Made by a program: the position numbers and the translations under genes
In this document: one piece after another, positions 53,861 to 62,987 of the stretch
Position numbering within the stretch: the first letter of the stretch is position 1
How the letters are laid out: each line of letters opens with the position of its first letter
Source of the DNA: Bradyrhizobium murdochi
Lineage (GTDB): Bacteria; Pseudomonadota; Alphaproteobacteria; Rhizobiales; Xanthobacteraceae
NCBI RefSeq assembly: GCF_000472965.1
Contig: NZ_AXAU01000014.1
Location: 6,314 to 70,313 of the forward strand
Direction: 5' to 3'
Length of the DNA stretch: 64,000 nucleotides
Notes under the pieces: generated by a model
What the model saw: only the letters and a program-made list of their open reading frames with translations
The model's database searches: none
Told to the model about the DNA's origin: nothing

Positions 53861-54544
53861 TTATCTCTGCGCAGCGTTGTGCAGGCGCGGGGTGACGAAG
53901 CCGTCGGCCGTAACGCCACGCAGCGATTTTGCCAGCGCGAGCACAGCAAGATCCGCCAGCGGCTCGATCACAATGACCATCGCATAGGATCCTGCAAACA
54001 TCGCGATGTTGGCGAGATTCGTCGCGCCAAAGCCCGCACCGTAGAGCGCCCAGAATGCAACCCACGCGACGATGGCGGACTGGTACGCCGTCGAAAGCCC
54101 CAGCGCCTGGCGATACTGCAGGTCAACATAGGCGGTGTTGCGGGGAATGATGCGCTGGGCCAGCGCGTGGATCGCGAACAGCGGCACCAGCAGCGTCGTC
54201 ACGTTCATGCCGTATTGCGGCAGATCCGTCGGCGCGAAGAACAGGCCCTGCAGCAGAAGACCCAATGCGAGTGCGAACGCGGCGGGTGCGGCACCGAACA
54301 GCAGGAACAATGTCGAACCGAGGATGAAGTGCACCTCGGAGACTCCGACGCGGAAGTGCGGCAGGATCTCGAAGAACGAGAACACCAGCGCTGTCGTAGC
54401 AACCGTGCGCACAGCGAATGAAACGATGCCTTGCTCGCGCACGCTATCGGCCGCGAGCTTGAGGGCGACGCCGCCTGCGGCAATGCCGGTAGCATAGCTC
54501 AGCACGAGTTTTGCACCCGTCACAATTCCCGGTTCGATATGCAT
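53861..54544 (-). CDS. cbiM: CbiM-like cobalt/nickel permease component
   Basis: A 227-residue membrane protein with the CbiM N terminus MHIEPGIVTGAKL (the metal-binding His is residue 2) and seven or so helices (VHFILGSTLFLLFGAAPAAFALALGLLLQGLFF, LGLSTAYQSAIVAWVAFWALYG). It would supply cobalt for B12. No cbiN, cbiQ or cbiO partner genes occur in the window; related solitary CbiM proteins are known in alphaproteobacteria. It sits between cobA and cobF in the same direction. Confidence 0.88.
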   Translation of the reverse strand: MHIEPGIVTGAKLVLSYATGIAAGGVALKLAADSVREQGIVSFAVRTVATTALVFSFFEILPHFRVGVSEVHFILGSTLFLLFGAAPAAFALALGLLLQGLFFAPTDLPQYGMNVTTLLVPLFAIHALAQRIIPRNTAYVDLQYRQALGLSTAYQSAIVAWVAFWALYGAGFGATNLANIAMFAGSYAMVIVIEPLADLAVLALAKSLRGVTADGFVTPRLHNAAQR

Positions 54545-54650
54545 GGCCTCAAGTCCTTCCTGCCGTCACACCGACGGCTTTGGCGTCAAAAATTGACTCT
54601 TTCGAAGAGCACGCGTCAAGGGGCGAGCGAGGGTCGGCGACGGCGTCATC

Positions 54651-55376
54651 TCACGTCATCTCCGCCAATGCGCCGAACAGGATCACGGCGGCGGTCGTCG
54701 CCGCACCGCCTCGCGCGATCTGTTCGGCGAGCTCTGCGATCGTGGTGCGAACCAGCCGCTCATCGGTGCGACCCAAGGATTCGGCAAACAGCGCCGGCGT
54801 GCTCGGGGCGAGGCCATGCTCGATCAGTTTCGCGGCCAGGGCCGGGAACGTGCGCCGGCCCATATAGACGACGGTCGTCGCCTCCGGATCGGCCAGCGCC
54901 GCCCAGTTCAGGTTCGCGGGCAATTCACCGGTGACATCGGCGCCGGTCACGAACTGGACCCGGCGCGACGTATGCCGTCGGGTCAGGGGAATGCCGGTCT
55001 GCGCCGCCGCGACGCAGGCCGCGGTGACGCCTGGAACGATCTCGTAGCCGATGCCTGCCGCGCGGAGCGTCTCGATCTCCTCTTCCAGACGACCGAAGAT
55101 GCCCGCATCGCCCGATTTCAACCGCACCACGCGTGCGCCCGTTCCCGCGTAATCGACCAGCAACCGGTTGACATGCTGCTGCTTGGTCGAGGGGCGACCG
55201 GCGCGTTTTCCCACCGCGACGAGATTGGCGGCTGGACCGGCCAGATCGAGGATCGCCCCCGAGGCGAGATCGTCATAGAGCACCACGTCAGCTTCGCGCA
55301 ACCGCGCCGCCCCTTTCAGCGTCAGGAGCTCGGGATCGCCGGGACCGGCGGAGATGAAGGAGACGAAGCCGCTCAC
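54651..55376 (-). CDS. cobA: uroporphyrinogen-III C-methyltransferase
   Basis: A 241-residue SUMT. It has FISAGPGDPELLTLKGAARLREADVVLYDDL, VRLKSGDAGIFGRLEEEIETLRAAGIGYEIVPGVTAACVAAAQTGIPLTRRHTSRRVQFVTG and TTVVYMGRRTFPALAAKLIEHG. It makes precorrin-2 from uroporphyrinogen III, the entry to corrin synthesis. No fused CysG dehydrogenase or ferrochelatase domain is present, so it is a B12-type enzyme. It overlaps cobB by four bases. Confidence 0.96.
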   Translation of the reverse strand: MSGFVSFISAGPGDPELLTLKGAARLREADVVLYDDLASGAILDLAGPAANLVAVGKRAGRPSTKQQHVNRLLVDYAGTGARVVRLKSGDAGIFGRLEEEIETLRAAGIGYEIVPGVTAACVAAAQTGIPLTRRHTSRRVQFVTGADVTGELPANLNWAALADPEATTVVYMGRRTFPALAAKLIEHGLAPSTPALFAESLGRTDERLVRTTIAELAEQIARGGAATTAAVILFGALAEMT

Positions 55377-56686
55377 CGGTCCTCCGCAATCAGATGAAAG
55401 AAGGTACCGGAGGTGTTGTCGCGCCGCGAGCCGGTCTCTGCAACCACGACGCCCGTTGCATCACACACGACCGCGAGCGGCGTATCAGGCTGCGCGACGA
55501 TCGTCGAATAGTGAAACTCATGGCCCCTTAGCCGTGCGCCGGCCTTGTGTCCCGGTATCGGTGCAGCAAGCGCCGCTAGGCGATAGCCCAGATGCATGCG
55601 ACGCTTGGCATAGCTCGTCTCCAGGCCAAGCAAGCCGACCATCTGGTGGCGTGCGCCTTCGGCATCCGTCAGAGCCGTGCCCAGCACCATATAGCCCCCG
55701 CATTCGCCATGCACGGGGCGCGTCTCGGCGAAGGCGCGCAACGCGCCACCAAACCGCGTGTTGCCAGCAAGCCGGCCCGCGTGCAGTTCCGGATAGCCGC
55801 CGGGCAACCAGCACACGTCGGCGCTCGCGTCAGGCCCTTCATCGGCAAGCGGCGAGAAGGGCGATATCTCGGCCCCGGCGGCGCGCCAGGCTTCGAGCAT
55901 GTGCGGATAGATGAAGGAGAACGCCGCGTCGCGCGCCAGCGCAATCCGCTGCCCGGGTGGCGTGACGGCGAGACCGAGCGGGGCCGATGGCGGCAGCCAG
56001 GCAGAGGCCGATTGCAGCACGGAGTCGAGATCGACATGCTCGGTGATGAAGCGTGAGGACTCGGCGATCAGCCCGCCGACCTCCGTCTGCTCTTCGGCTT
56101 GCACCAGGCCAAGGTGCCGCTTCGGCAAGGAAATCTCGGCATGGCGCGGCAGCGCACCGAATACGGCAATGCCGGCGTCTGCCATGGCGCGGCGCACCAG
56201 ATCCTCGTGCCGTGGGCTCGCGACGCGATTGAGAACGACGCCTGCAAGCCGGACACCCGCGCGGAAATCGCGCAGTCCGGCGGCAACCGCCGCGGCCGTC
56301 TGTGCCTGGCCGGATGGATCGATCACCAGCAGAACCGGCCAGCCCATCATCTCCGCGATGTCGGCCGTCGCGCCGGTGCCCGCCACGCCGCGCGCAGCGA
56401 CGCCGTCGAACAGGCCCATCGAGCCCTCGGCGAGCACGAGATCGGCGTCCGCGCCGCGGCCGACCAGCCGCGTGATCGTCTCGCGATCCATGGCCCAGCT
56501 ATCGATATTGACCGAGGCGCGTCCCGTCGCGGCCGCGTGGAAGGCGGGATCGATATAGTCGGGCCCGCTCTTGAAGCACTGCACGGTCAGCCCGCGATCG
56601 CGATAGGCGCGCGCGAGCGCCAGCGTCAGCGTCGTCTTGCCAACGCCGGAGGCCGGCGCCGAGATGACGAGGCCTGCCGCCATCAC
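55373..56686 (-). CDS. cobB: hydrogenobyrinic acid a,c-diamide synthase
   Basis: A 437-residue protein with an N-terminal dethiobiotin-synthetase-like ATP domain (LVISAPASGVGKTTLTLALARAYRDRGLTVQCFKSGPDYIDPAFH) and a C-terminal class I glutaminase domain (DVCWLPGGYPELHAGRLAGNTRF, HGECGGYMVLG with the catalytic Cys, and LRGHEFHYS). It uses glutamine and ATP to amidate the a and c side chains. It overlaps cobM and cobA by four bases. Confidence 0.96.
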   Translation of the reverse strand: MMAAGLVISAPASGVGKTTLTLALARAYRDRGLTVQCFKSGPDYIDPAFHAAATGRASVNIDSWAMDRETITRLVGRGADADLVLAEGSMGLFDGVAARGVAGTGATADIAEMMGWPVLLVIDPSGQAQTAAAVAAGLRDFRAGVRLAGVVLNRVASPRHEDLVRRAMADAGIAVFGALPRHAEISLPKRHLGLVQAEEQTEVGGLIAESSRFITEHVDLDSVLQSASAWLPPSAPLGLAVTPPGQRIALARDAAFSFIYPHMLEAWRAAGAEISPFSPLADEGPDASADVCWLPGGYPELHAGRLAGNTRFGGALRAFAETRPVHGECGGYMVLGTALTDAEGARHQMVGLLGLETSYAKRRMHLGYRLAALAAPIPGHKAGARLRGHEFHYSTIVAQPDTPLAVVCDATGVVVAETGSRRDNTSGTFFHLIAEDR

Positions 56687-57465
56687 GACGCCTCCGGGAA
56701 ACGCGGTGCCTGCCCGACCGGGCGGTAACGGCGGTCATAGTCGGCAGCGTAAAGGCGACTCTCGGCGAACTCCTCCGAGCCCAGCGTCTTGCCGACCAGA
56801 ATGAGCGCGGTCCGCTCGAGCTCGACACCGACTGCGGCGTCGAGCGTGGCAAGCGTGGCGCGCACGATGCGCTGGTCCGGCCAGCTTGCGCGCCAGACAA
56901 TCGCGACCGGACAGTCCGTGCCGTAATGCTGCGTCAGCTCGGCGATCACCTTGTCCAGGAGATGGATCGACAGATGGATGGCGAGCACCGCACCGGTCGC
57001 GGCGAAAGCGGCGAGCTTCTCGCCGTCCGGCATCGTGCTCGCCCGGCCGGGCGTGCGCGTCAACACCACGGACTGGGCAAGGCCCGGCAGCGTCAGCTCG
57101 GCCTCGAGCGCCGCGGCGGCGGCGGAGAAGGACGGCACGCCGGGCGTGATCGAATAGGGAATCTTCAGCGCGCGCAGCCGCCGTAGCTGCTCGCCCATCG
57201 CTGACCAGATCGAGAGATCACCCGAATGCAGCCGCGCGACGTCCTTGCCTTCCGCATGCGCGGCGGCGATCTCCGCAATGATCTCGTCGAGCGACAGCGG
57301 CGCGGTGTTGACGATCCGCACGCCCGGCGGGCAATGCGCAAGCACGCCTTCCGGCACGAGCGAGCCGGCATAGAGGCAGACCGGCGAGGCAGCGATCAGA
57401 TCGCGCCCGCGCAAGGTCAAGAGATCGGCAGCGCCGGGGCCGGCGCCAATGAAATGTACGGTCAT
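56683..57465 (-). CDS. cobM: precorrin-4 C11-methyltransferase
   Basis: A 260-residue methylase: VHFIGAGPGAADLLTLRGRDLIAASPVCLYAGSLVPEGVLAHCPPG, VARLHSGDLSIWSAMGEQLRRL, YSITPGVPSFSAAAAALEAELTLPG and VVLTRTPGRASTMPDGE. The TPGR-S-MP pattern separates CobM from other methylases of the set. It overlaps both neighbours by four bases. Confidence 0.96.
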   Translation of the reverse strand: MTVHFIGAGPGAADLLTLRGRDLIAASPVCLYAGSLVPEGVLAHCPPGVRIVNTAPLSLDEIIAEIAAAHAEGKDVARLHSGDLSIWSAMGEQLRRLRALKIPYSITPGVPSFSAAAAALEAELTLPGLAQSVVLTRTPGRASTMPDGEKLAAFAATGAVLAIHLSIHLLDKVIAELTQHYGTDCPVAIVWRASWPDQRIVRATLATLDAAVGVELERTALILVGKTLGSEEFAESRLYAADYDRRYRPVGQAPRFPEAS

Positions 57466-57830
57466 TCGCCGTCTCCTTCGGCAATCGCCGCCGTTACGGT
57501 ACGGTCTTGCGAAACCACGCGCGTCGCAATCAGGCGCGCGCGACGACCGGCCGCCACCAGTGCGGCGGCTTCCGCGACCGACCCCGTGCCGAATTTTTCC
57601 CGGATGAGTTTTGACTGAGTCAGCGTCGCGGCTCCGGCCAGCACGTTGGCTGGAACAGCCTTGATCGGCACGTTGAGCTGGCGCGCCAACGATATCAGCG
57701 CGGCGGTCTCCGCCTTGTCGCTAACCGTGGCGACGACCGCGAGGCCTTCGCAGCCGCCGGCCGCGATCAGCGCTTCGCGCAGCGAGGCAAGCGTCGCGGT
57801 ACGCCTGAAGCCCAAACCTGCGACCTTCAT
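57462..57830 (-). CDS. cobE: cobalamin biosynthesis protein CobE
   Basis: 122 residues from the ATG at 57830, which overlaps the cobL stop by four bases. It corresponds to the C-terminal domain of CbiG: VAGLGFRRTATLASLREALIAAGG, LISLARQLNVPIKAVPANVLAGAATLTQS and VAEAAALVAAG. CobE is needed in the aerobic route, though its exact role is unclear. Confidence 0.9.
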   Translation of the reverse strand: MKVAGLGFRRTATLASLREALIAAGGCEGLAVVATVSDKAETAALISLARQLNVPIKAVPANVLAGAATLTQSKLIREKFGTGSVAEAAALVAAGRRARLIATRVVSQDRTVTAAIAEGDGE

Positions 57831-59008
57831 TTGACGGCACTCCATTGCACGACCGGCCGCACCGGCTCCCAGGATCGGTACCGGCCCAACGGGGCGGCAT
57901 GAGAGATCTCGACCCGCACCAATTCCCCGCCATGGCGCTGATGCAGGTCCGCGAGAAACGCCTCCGTTTCTAGCGTCACGGCATGCGCGACCAATCGCGT
58001 CCCCGCTTCACTACGCAGCCAGACGGCATCAAACAGCGTGGCATTGAGCCCCCCGCCGACGAATACGGCATCGGGCGCCTCCAGGTCCGCGAGAGCATCG
58101 GGCGCGGCTCCTTCAACGACGGTGATCCGATGTGTCAGACCGAACGCCGCGACATTGCGGCGGATGTTCGCAGCGCGTTCCTCGCGAGCCTCAACCGCAA
58201 TCGCCGTTCCCCCCGCCAAAGCCCATTCAACGGAGATTGAGCCTGAGCCGGCGCCAATGTCCCACAATCTTTCGCCAGGCCGCGGTGAAAGGGCCGACAG
58301 CGCCAGCGCGCGTACCGGCCGCTTGGTGATCCGGCCGTCATGCACAAAGAGATCGTCCGCAAGACCCGAGCTGCGCGCGATGCCCTGCGATCCCCTCGCC
58401 TCCAGCGCCAGCGCGACGAGATTGTCGCGGGGCTCGGCCGAGTAACTGTCGGCACGATGTTGTCTGACGCGTTCGCCGGGGCCACCAAGGGCCGCAAGGC
58501 TCCAGATCAACGACCCGCCCCAGCCGCGTTCCGTGAGCCATTTTGCGAGATCGCCGCCTGCCTTGCCGTCGCGCACCAGGCAAACGATCCGCGCGCCGTG
58601 CGCCAGATGCGGGACCAGGCGCTCGAAAGGCGCGGCGTGGAGCCCGAGACAGATGACGGATTCGAGGCGCCAGCCCAATCGCGCCACGGCGAGCGAGAAG
58701 GTCGAAGGCGCGGAGTGGACAACCCATTCGCCTGCCTCGAGCTTCTCAGCAAGACTTCCGCCGACGCCATGCCAGAACGGATCACCCGAGGCGAGCACCG
58801 CCGTCGGGCGGCCGCGCCGGGTCAGCACAATGTCCGCATCGAACGGTACCGGCCACGGACGGCCGCGGTTGCCAACCTCCGCAAGCGTGAGATGGCGTTC
58901 GCCGCCAAAGACGGTTTCCGCCAGGGCAATCGCCTTTCGGCTTGCCTCGGAGAGGCCGGCAAGGCCATCTTCGCCGATGCCAATGATGGTCAACCAGGGA
59001 TCAGCCAT
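57827..59008 (-). CDS. cobL: precorrin-6B C5,15-methyltransferase (decarboxylating)
   Basis: About 393 residues from the ATG at 59008. The N-terminal half is a tetrapyrrole methylase (MADPWLTIIGIGEDGLAGLSEASRKAIALAETVFGGERHL, VLASGDPFWHGVGG) and the C-terminal half a SAM-dependent methylase (LSPRPGERLWDIGAGSGSISVEWALAGGTAIAVEAREERAANIRRNVAAFG), the CobL fusion of CbiE and CbiT. It opens the run cobL-E-M-B-A. Its start codon lies directly against the divergent cobK start, so its promoter must lie inside cobK or upstream. Confidence 0.95.
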   Translation of the reverse strand: MADPWLTIIGIGEDGLAGLSEASRKAIALAETVFGGERHLTLAEVGNRGRPWPVPFDADIVLTRRGRPTAVLASGDPFWHGVGGSLAEKLEAGEWVVHSAPSTFSLAVARLGWRLESVICLGLHAAPFERLVPHLAHGARIVCLVRDGKAGGDLAKWLTERGWGGSLIWSLAALGGPGERVRQHRADSYSAEPRDNLVALALEARGSQGIARSSGLADDLFVHDGRITKRPVRALALSALSPRPGERLWDIGAGSGSISVEWALAGGTAIAVEAREERAANIRRNVAAFGLTHRITVVEGAAPDALADLEAPDAVFVGGGLNATLFDAVWLRSEAGTRLVAHAVTLETEAFLADLHQRHGGELVRVEISHAAPLGRYRSWEPVRPVVQWSAVK

Positions 59009-59753
59009 GATGCGCGCCCTCGTTCTGGGCGGAACGGCCGACGCCAATCTGCTTGCAGAGAGCCTCGCACGCGCGGGACTCGATGCGACCTATTCCTACG
59101 GCGGGCGCACCCGGGCGCCCGCGAACCAGCCGCTGCCGACTCGTATCGGCGGCTTCGGCGGCGTGAGCGGTCTTGCCGAACACATTCGTCAGGAAGGCAT
59201 CACGCATGTGGTTGACGCAACGCATCCCTTTGCGGCCGAGATGAGCCGCAACGCGGTTGCGGCGTGCGTGGAAACCGGCACGGCGCTGATGGCGCTGGAA
59301 CGCGCACCCTGGGCCAGAACGCCCGGCGACAACTGGATCGAGGTGGCCGATATTGCCTCCGCCGTCGCGGCCTTGCCAGAACACCGCGCCCGGGTGTTTC
59401 TTGCGATCGGCCGGCAGCATATCGCGCCCTTCGCCAGCAGGCCGCAGCACGCCTACACGCTGAGATTCGTTGATCCGCCCGGCGACGCCTTGCCGTTCGA
59501 TGCCGACGTCATCGTGTCGCGCGGTCCGTTCACGCTCGATGGTGAACTGGAGATGATGCGTGCGCGTAGCATCGAATGGATTGTCGCCCGCAATTCCGGC
59601 GGAGACGGCGCGCGCGCCAAGATCGACGCTGCGCGCGCGCTGGGTCTTCCCGTCATCATGCTTGTGCGCCCGCAACTGCCTGACAGGCCGCGGGTGGAAA
59701 GCGTCGCCGAAGTCCTGCAATGGCTTGGTCATCGTGTCTGCCTCGGTGCATAG
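59007..59753 (+). CDS. cobK: precorrin-6A reductase
   Basis: About 248 residues from the first of two tandem ATGs (59007 and 59010). The text MRALVLGGTADANLLAESLARAGLDATYSYGGRTRAPANQPLPTRIGGFGGVSGLAEHIRQEGITHVVDATHPFAAEMSRNAVAAC is a textbook CobK/CbiJ. It reduces the macrocycle with NADPH. It is the only rightward gene inside the leftward cob block, convergent and overlapping with cobJ at its 3' end by 25 bases. Confidence 0.95.
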   Translation: MMRALVLGGTADANLLAESLARAGLDATYSYGGRTRAPANQPLPTRIGGFGGVSGLAEHIRQEGITHVVDATHPFAAEMSRNAVAACVETGTALMALERAPWARTPGDNWIEVADIASAVAALPEHRARVFLAIGRQHIAPFASRPQHAYTLRFVDPPGDALPFDADVIVSRGPFTLDGELEMMRARSIEWIVARNSGGDGARAKIDAARALGLPVIMLVRPQLPDRPRVESVAEVLQWLGHRVCLGA

Positions 59754-60463
59754 ACCCAGCGGCCGACGCGACGCGTCGCCGAATTGCTGACGATCACGAG
59801 CGTGCGCATGTCGGCCATCTCCGGCTTGGCGTCCCTCACTCTGACTGCTTCGATCCACTCATCGGGTGTAGTAACTGCGCGCGCGAAGATGACGATCCGG
59901 TCACCACATCCAGCCTCGTTCAGAATGTCCAGCGCGCGGCCAAAACCGTCGGGCCGGCTCGCCGAGCGCGGATTGTACATCGCAATCGCGAAATCAGCTT
60001 CGGCGGCGAGCCGCAGGCGCTTCTCGATCACCGGCCACGGTTTGAGATTGTCGGAGAGATTGATCGCGCAAAAATCATGTCCGAGCGGTGCGCCGGCACG
60101 CGCGGCGGCTGCCAACATCGCCGTCACGCCAGGCAACACGCGGATGGGAATCCCCTGCCATTGCGGCTGGTCCTCAAGCGCCTCGAACACGGTAGAGGCC
60201 ATCGCAAAGACACCGGGATCGCCGGAGGACACCACGACAACCTGATGGCCTTCGGATGCGAGCCGCAAGGCTTCGTTCGCGCGCTGCAACTCGACGCGGT
60301 TATCGGAGGGGTGCAACGTGAGGCCTTCGCGCGGAGCCACGCGCGCAACATAGGGCGCATAGCCCACGATGTCGGTCGCGGCCGCGAGTGCGGCGGAGAC
60401 TTCCGGCGTGACCAGTGCGTCGTCGCCCGGCCCAAGCCCCGCGATGGTCAGCGTGCCCGTCAT
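59729..60463 (-). CDS. cobJ: precorrin-3B C17-methyltransferase
   Basis: A 244-residue methylase: LTIAGLGPGDDALVTPEVSAALAAATDIVGYAPYVARV, HQVVVVSSGDPGVFAMASTVFEAL, IRVLPGVTAMLAAAARAGAPLGHDFCAINLSDNLKPWPVIEKRL. This is the enzyme that contracts the ring in the B12 pathway. Four-base overlap with cobI upstream. Confidence 0.96.
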   Translation of the reverse strand: MTGTLTIAGLGPGDDALVTPEVSAALAAATDIVGYAPYVARVAPREGLTLHPSDNRVELQRANEALRLASEGHQVVVVSSGDPGVFAMASTVFEALEDQPQWQGIPIRVLPGVTAMLAAAARAGAPLGHDFCAINLSDNLKPWPVIEKRLRLAAEADFAIAMYNPRSASRPDGFGRALDILNEAGCGDRIVIFARAVTTPDEWIEAVRVRDAKPEMADMRTLVIVSNSATRRVGRWVYAPRQTR

Positions 60464-61191
60464 TCGACCGACACCCGGCGTCGCCCCTGCCCGTGGACTA
60501 GCACGATCGCGAAATAAGGACAGTCGGCTTCCTCGACATCGATCAGCCGAGCGACACGCTCACTCGGCATGGTCCCGCGCTCGACCAGCCACGCGTCCGC
60601 CAGTCGGCCGACGGACACAAGCGCGCGGCGCACTTTTGTCAGATTGCGGCCGGTCTTCATGATGACGAGCGCGTCGGAATTGCGCATCCGGCGCTCCAGC
60701 TCGTCCTCCGCGAGCGTGCCCATCAAAACCGTCGTCACGTCGTCGCCGAGCGCGATCGGCCGGCCGACAGAGTTCCAGCAGCCGGCCATTCCGGGGATGC
60801 CTGCGATCACCTCGATCTCGACCCGCCCGTGCAAGCGCGCATGCAGATGCATGAAGGAGCCGTAGAAGTAAGGATCGCCCTCGCAGAGCACAACGACGTC
60901 GACCACCCGCGCAAGCCGCGCCAGACGCTCCGCCCATTCGTCATAGAATCCGGTAAGCAGACGGACATACTCCGGACTGTCGAAGGCGATCTCCGTCGTG
61001 ACCGGATATTCCATTGGATATTCCAAGACGTCCGCCGCCAACATCCCCTCGACGATCCGCCGCGCCTGGCCGGGACGTCCCTTCTTGCGGAAATAGGCGA
61101 CGTGCTTCGCCGCGCGCACCTCACGGTCGGCACGCACGCTCATCAAGTCCGGATCGCCTGGCCCGAGGCCGCAGCAGATGATGCGCCCCAT
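60460..61191 (-). CDS. cobI: precorrin-2 C20-methyltransferase
   Basis: A 243-residue methylase with GRIICCGLGPGDPDLMSVRADREVRAAKHVAYFRKKGRPGQA, VVVLCEGDPYFYGSFMHLHARLHGRVEIEVIAGIPGMAGCWNSVGRPIALGDD. It adds the C-20 methyl group. It lies two bases after cobH. Confidence 0.95.
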   Translation of the reverse strand: MGRIICCGLGPGDPDLMSVRADREVRAAKHVAYFRKKGRPGQARRIVEGMLAADVLEYPMEYPVTTEIAFDSPEYVRLLTGFYDEWAERLARLARVVDVVVLCEGDPYFYGSFMHLHARLHGRVEIEVIAGIPGMAGCWNSVGRPIALGDDVTTVLMGTLAEDELERRMRNSDALVIMKTGRNLTKVRRALVSVGRLADAWLVERGTMPSERVARLIDVEEADCPYFAIVLVHGQGRRRVSVE

Positions 61192-61193
61192 CC

Positions 61194-61823
61194 CTATTCG
61201 CTCCGGCTTGCCAGCGCATTCACGGCGGCAACGGTGATTGCCGAACCGCCAAGGCGACCCGCGACCGTCAGCGCCGGCGCGGGTGAATCGGCCATCAATG
61301 CGGCCTTGGATTCAGCAGCGCCGACGAAACCGACGGGGCAGCCAATGATCGCCGCCGGTCTTGGGCAATCGCGGTCCTCCAGCATGTTGAGGAGATGAAA
61401 CAACGCGGTCGGCGCATTGCCGATCGCGACGATCGCTCCCTCAAGGCACGGTCGCCACAGTTCCAGCGCCGCCGCGGAACGGGTATTGCGCATGGACTGC
61501 GCGAGCGCGGGAACGGCGGGGTCACTGAGCGTGCAGATGACGGCATTGCCGGCCGGCAGCCGCGCGCGCGTAATGCCCTCCGACACCATGCGCGCGTCGC
61601 AGAGAATGGGCGCGCCCTTCTGCAGCGCCGCGCGCGCGATCGCCGCCATGCCGGGTGTGAAGCGGATATGAGCCTCGAGACCCACCATGCCCGCAGCATG
61701 AATCATGCGCACGACCACCGGTTCCTCGTCAGGCGCGAACCGGCCGAGGTCGGCCTCGGTCCGGATGGTGGAAAAGGATCGCCGGTAGATCGCCGCGCCA
61801 TCGGTTTCGTAGATGTGCGGCAT
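61194..61823 (-). CDS. cobH: precorrin-8X methylmutase
   Basis: A 209-residue CobH/CbiC protein: YETDGAAIYRRSFSTIRTEADLGRF, VVRMIHAAGMVGLEAHIRFT with the active-site His in MIHA, GAPILCDARMVSEGITRARLPAGNAVICTL, and AIIGCPVGFVGAAESKAALM. It moves the C-11 methyl to C-12. It starts directly after the cobG stop. Confidence 0.96.
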   Translation of the reverse strand: MPHIYETDGAAIYRRSFSTIRTEADLGRFAPDEEPVVVRMIHAAGMVGLEAHIRFTPGMAAIARAALQKGAPILCDARMVSEGITRARLPAGNAVICTLSDPAVPALAQSMRNTRSAAALELWRPCLEGAIVAIGNAPTALFHLLNMLEDRDCPRPAAIIGCPVGFVGAAESKAALMADSPAPALTVAGRLGGSAITVAAVNALASRSE

Positions 61824-62987
61824 TCAGCATGCTCCCACCAGAATGGAGGGATCTTTGACGAGGCTTGCGCCGCTCAGGCCGCGCCTGACAGGCCTATCCC
61901 GTGTCGAACCGTCACGAACGAGATCAAACCCGTCACCGGTCCCAACCAATGTGATCGACGCAGGGCCGGAATGGGCGCAGCCCTTGGCGCAGCCGGATAC
62001 GTGAAGCCGCGCGCCAGCCGCAATTTGCGGCGCCAGCGCAGCCGCCAGCCCACGTGTATCGGCGTGCGCCTCGCGGCAGCGCGGCGCGCCGCTGCACGCA
62101 ATTGCACGGAGCGCGGGATCGTCGGCCCGTGTGATGAGGTCCGGCGTACGGGGCAGCTCATGTAGCCCCTCCGCCAGCATCATGCGCCACGGCGTCATGC
62201 GCAGTGCCGGCGTGCAGCCGGCGAGATGGCGGAGCGCCGAATGGGACAGTTGCCCGAAGGCCGCACCGATCAACGCACCATGCAGATCGAGGCCCGGAGC
62301 CGGTGCGGCCATGCCGCGTGCAGGCTCGGCATCCCCCCGCAAAGCTTCAGGCAGCCGCGCGCCGGCGCGGACATGGGCCGCTATGCGCCCTCGCCCGTCT
62401 CTGGCTCCGCCTGATGCCAGGAACCATTCGGCGAGCGCGAGCGCGACCCTCACAGCTTCGCTTCGTGCAACAGAGCGGCCTAACTCGGCTCCGTCGGCGC
62501 GCACGATCAGTGTGCCCGAAGGATCGCGCTCGATGCGCACGTCCGCCGACGCCGCGGCGAGCGCGCGCTCCTTCCCGTCATCGACTGCAAAGCCAAACTT
62601 GGTCGGGAGATCTAAAGAGCTACGGACCAGTGCATGCTCAAGCTCGGTGGCAAGCGAACACGTGTCATCGCCAGCGCTCCAGAACGGCGTGACCAGAATG
62701 TTGCGCCGTCGCTCGGTCTCTGGATCGGGGTCGACCAATCCAAGCTGCGCGAGCCCGTCGAGCAGAGCCGGATGTCCTTCATCACTGACGCCACGGATCT
62801 GAAGATTGGCGCGGCTGGTGAGGTCGATCAAACCGTTGCCGTAACGTTCGGCGAGGTCCGTTATTCCTGCCGCCTGCCTCGCATCAAGCCGCCCTCCATA
62901 CGGACGCACGCGCACGACCAGCCCGTCGCCTGACAGCATCGGCCGCAGCGCGCCCGGGCACCAGCCCTTGATCGCGACCGCGCTCAT
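61824..62987 (-). CDS. cobG: precorrin-3B synthase
   Basis: About 387 residues from the ATG at 62987, overlapping the cobN stop (ATGA); the frame stays open to 63035 inside cobN. It is a sulfite-reductase-like protein (IKGWCPGALRPMLSGDGLVVRVRPYGGRLDARQAAGITDLAERYGNGLIDLTSRANLQIRGV) with the C-terminal iron-sulfur/siroheme-type Cys motif CSGAPRCREAHADTR and HVSGCAKGCAHSG. CobG uses oxygen, so the pathway here is the aerobic one. Confidence 0.95.
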   Translation of the reverse strand: MSAVAIKGWCPGALRPMLSGDGLVVRVRPYGGRLDARQAAGITDLAERYGNGLIDLTSRANLQIRGVSDEGHPALLDGLAQLGLVDPDPETERRRNILVTPFWSAGDDTCSLATELEHALVRSSLDLPTKFGFAVDDGKERALAAASADVRIERDPSGTLIVRADGAELGRSVARSEAVRVALALAEWFLASGGARDGRGRIAAHVRAGARLPEALRGDAEPARGMAAPAPGLDLHGALIGAAFGQLSHSALRHLAGCTPALRMTPWRMMLAEGLHELPRTPDLITRADDPALRAIACSGAPRCREAHADTRGLAAALAPQIAAGARLHVSGCAKGCAHSGPASITLVGTGDGFDLVRDGSTRDRPVRRGLSGASLVKDPSILVGAC

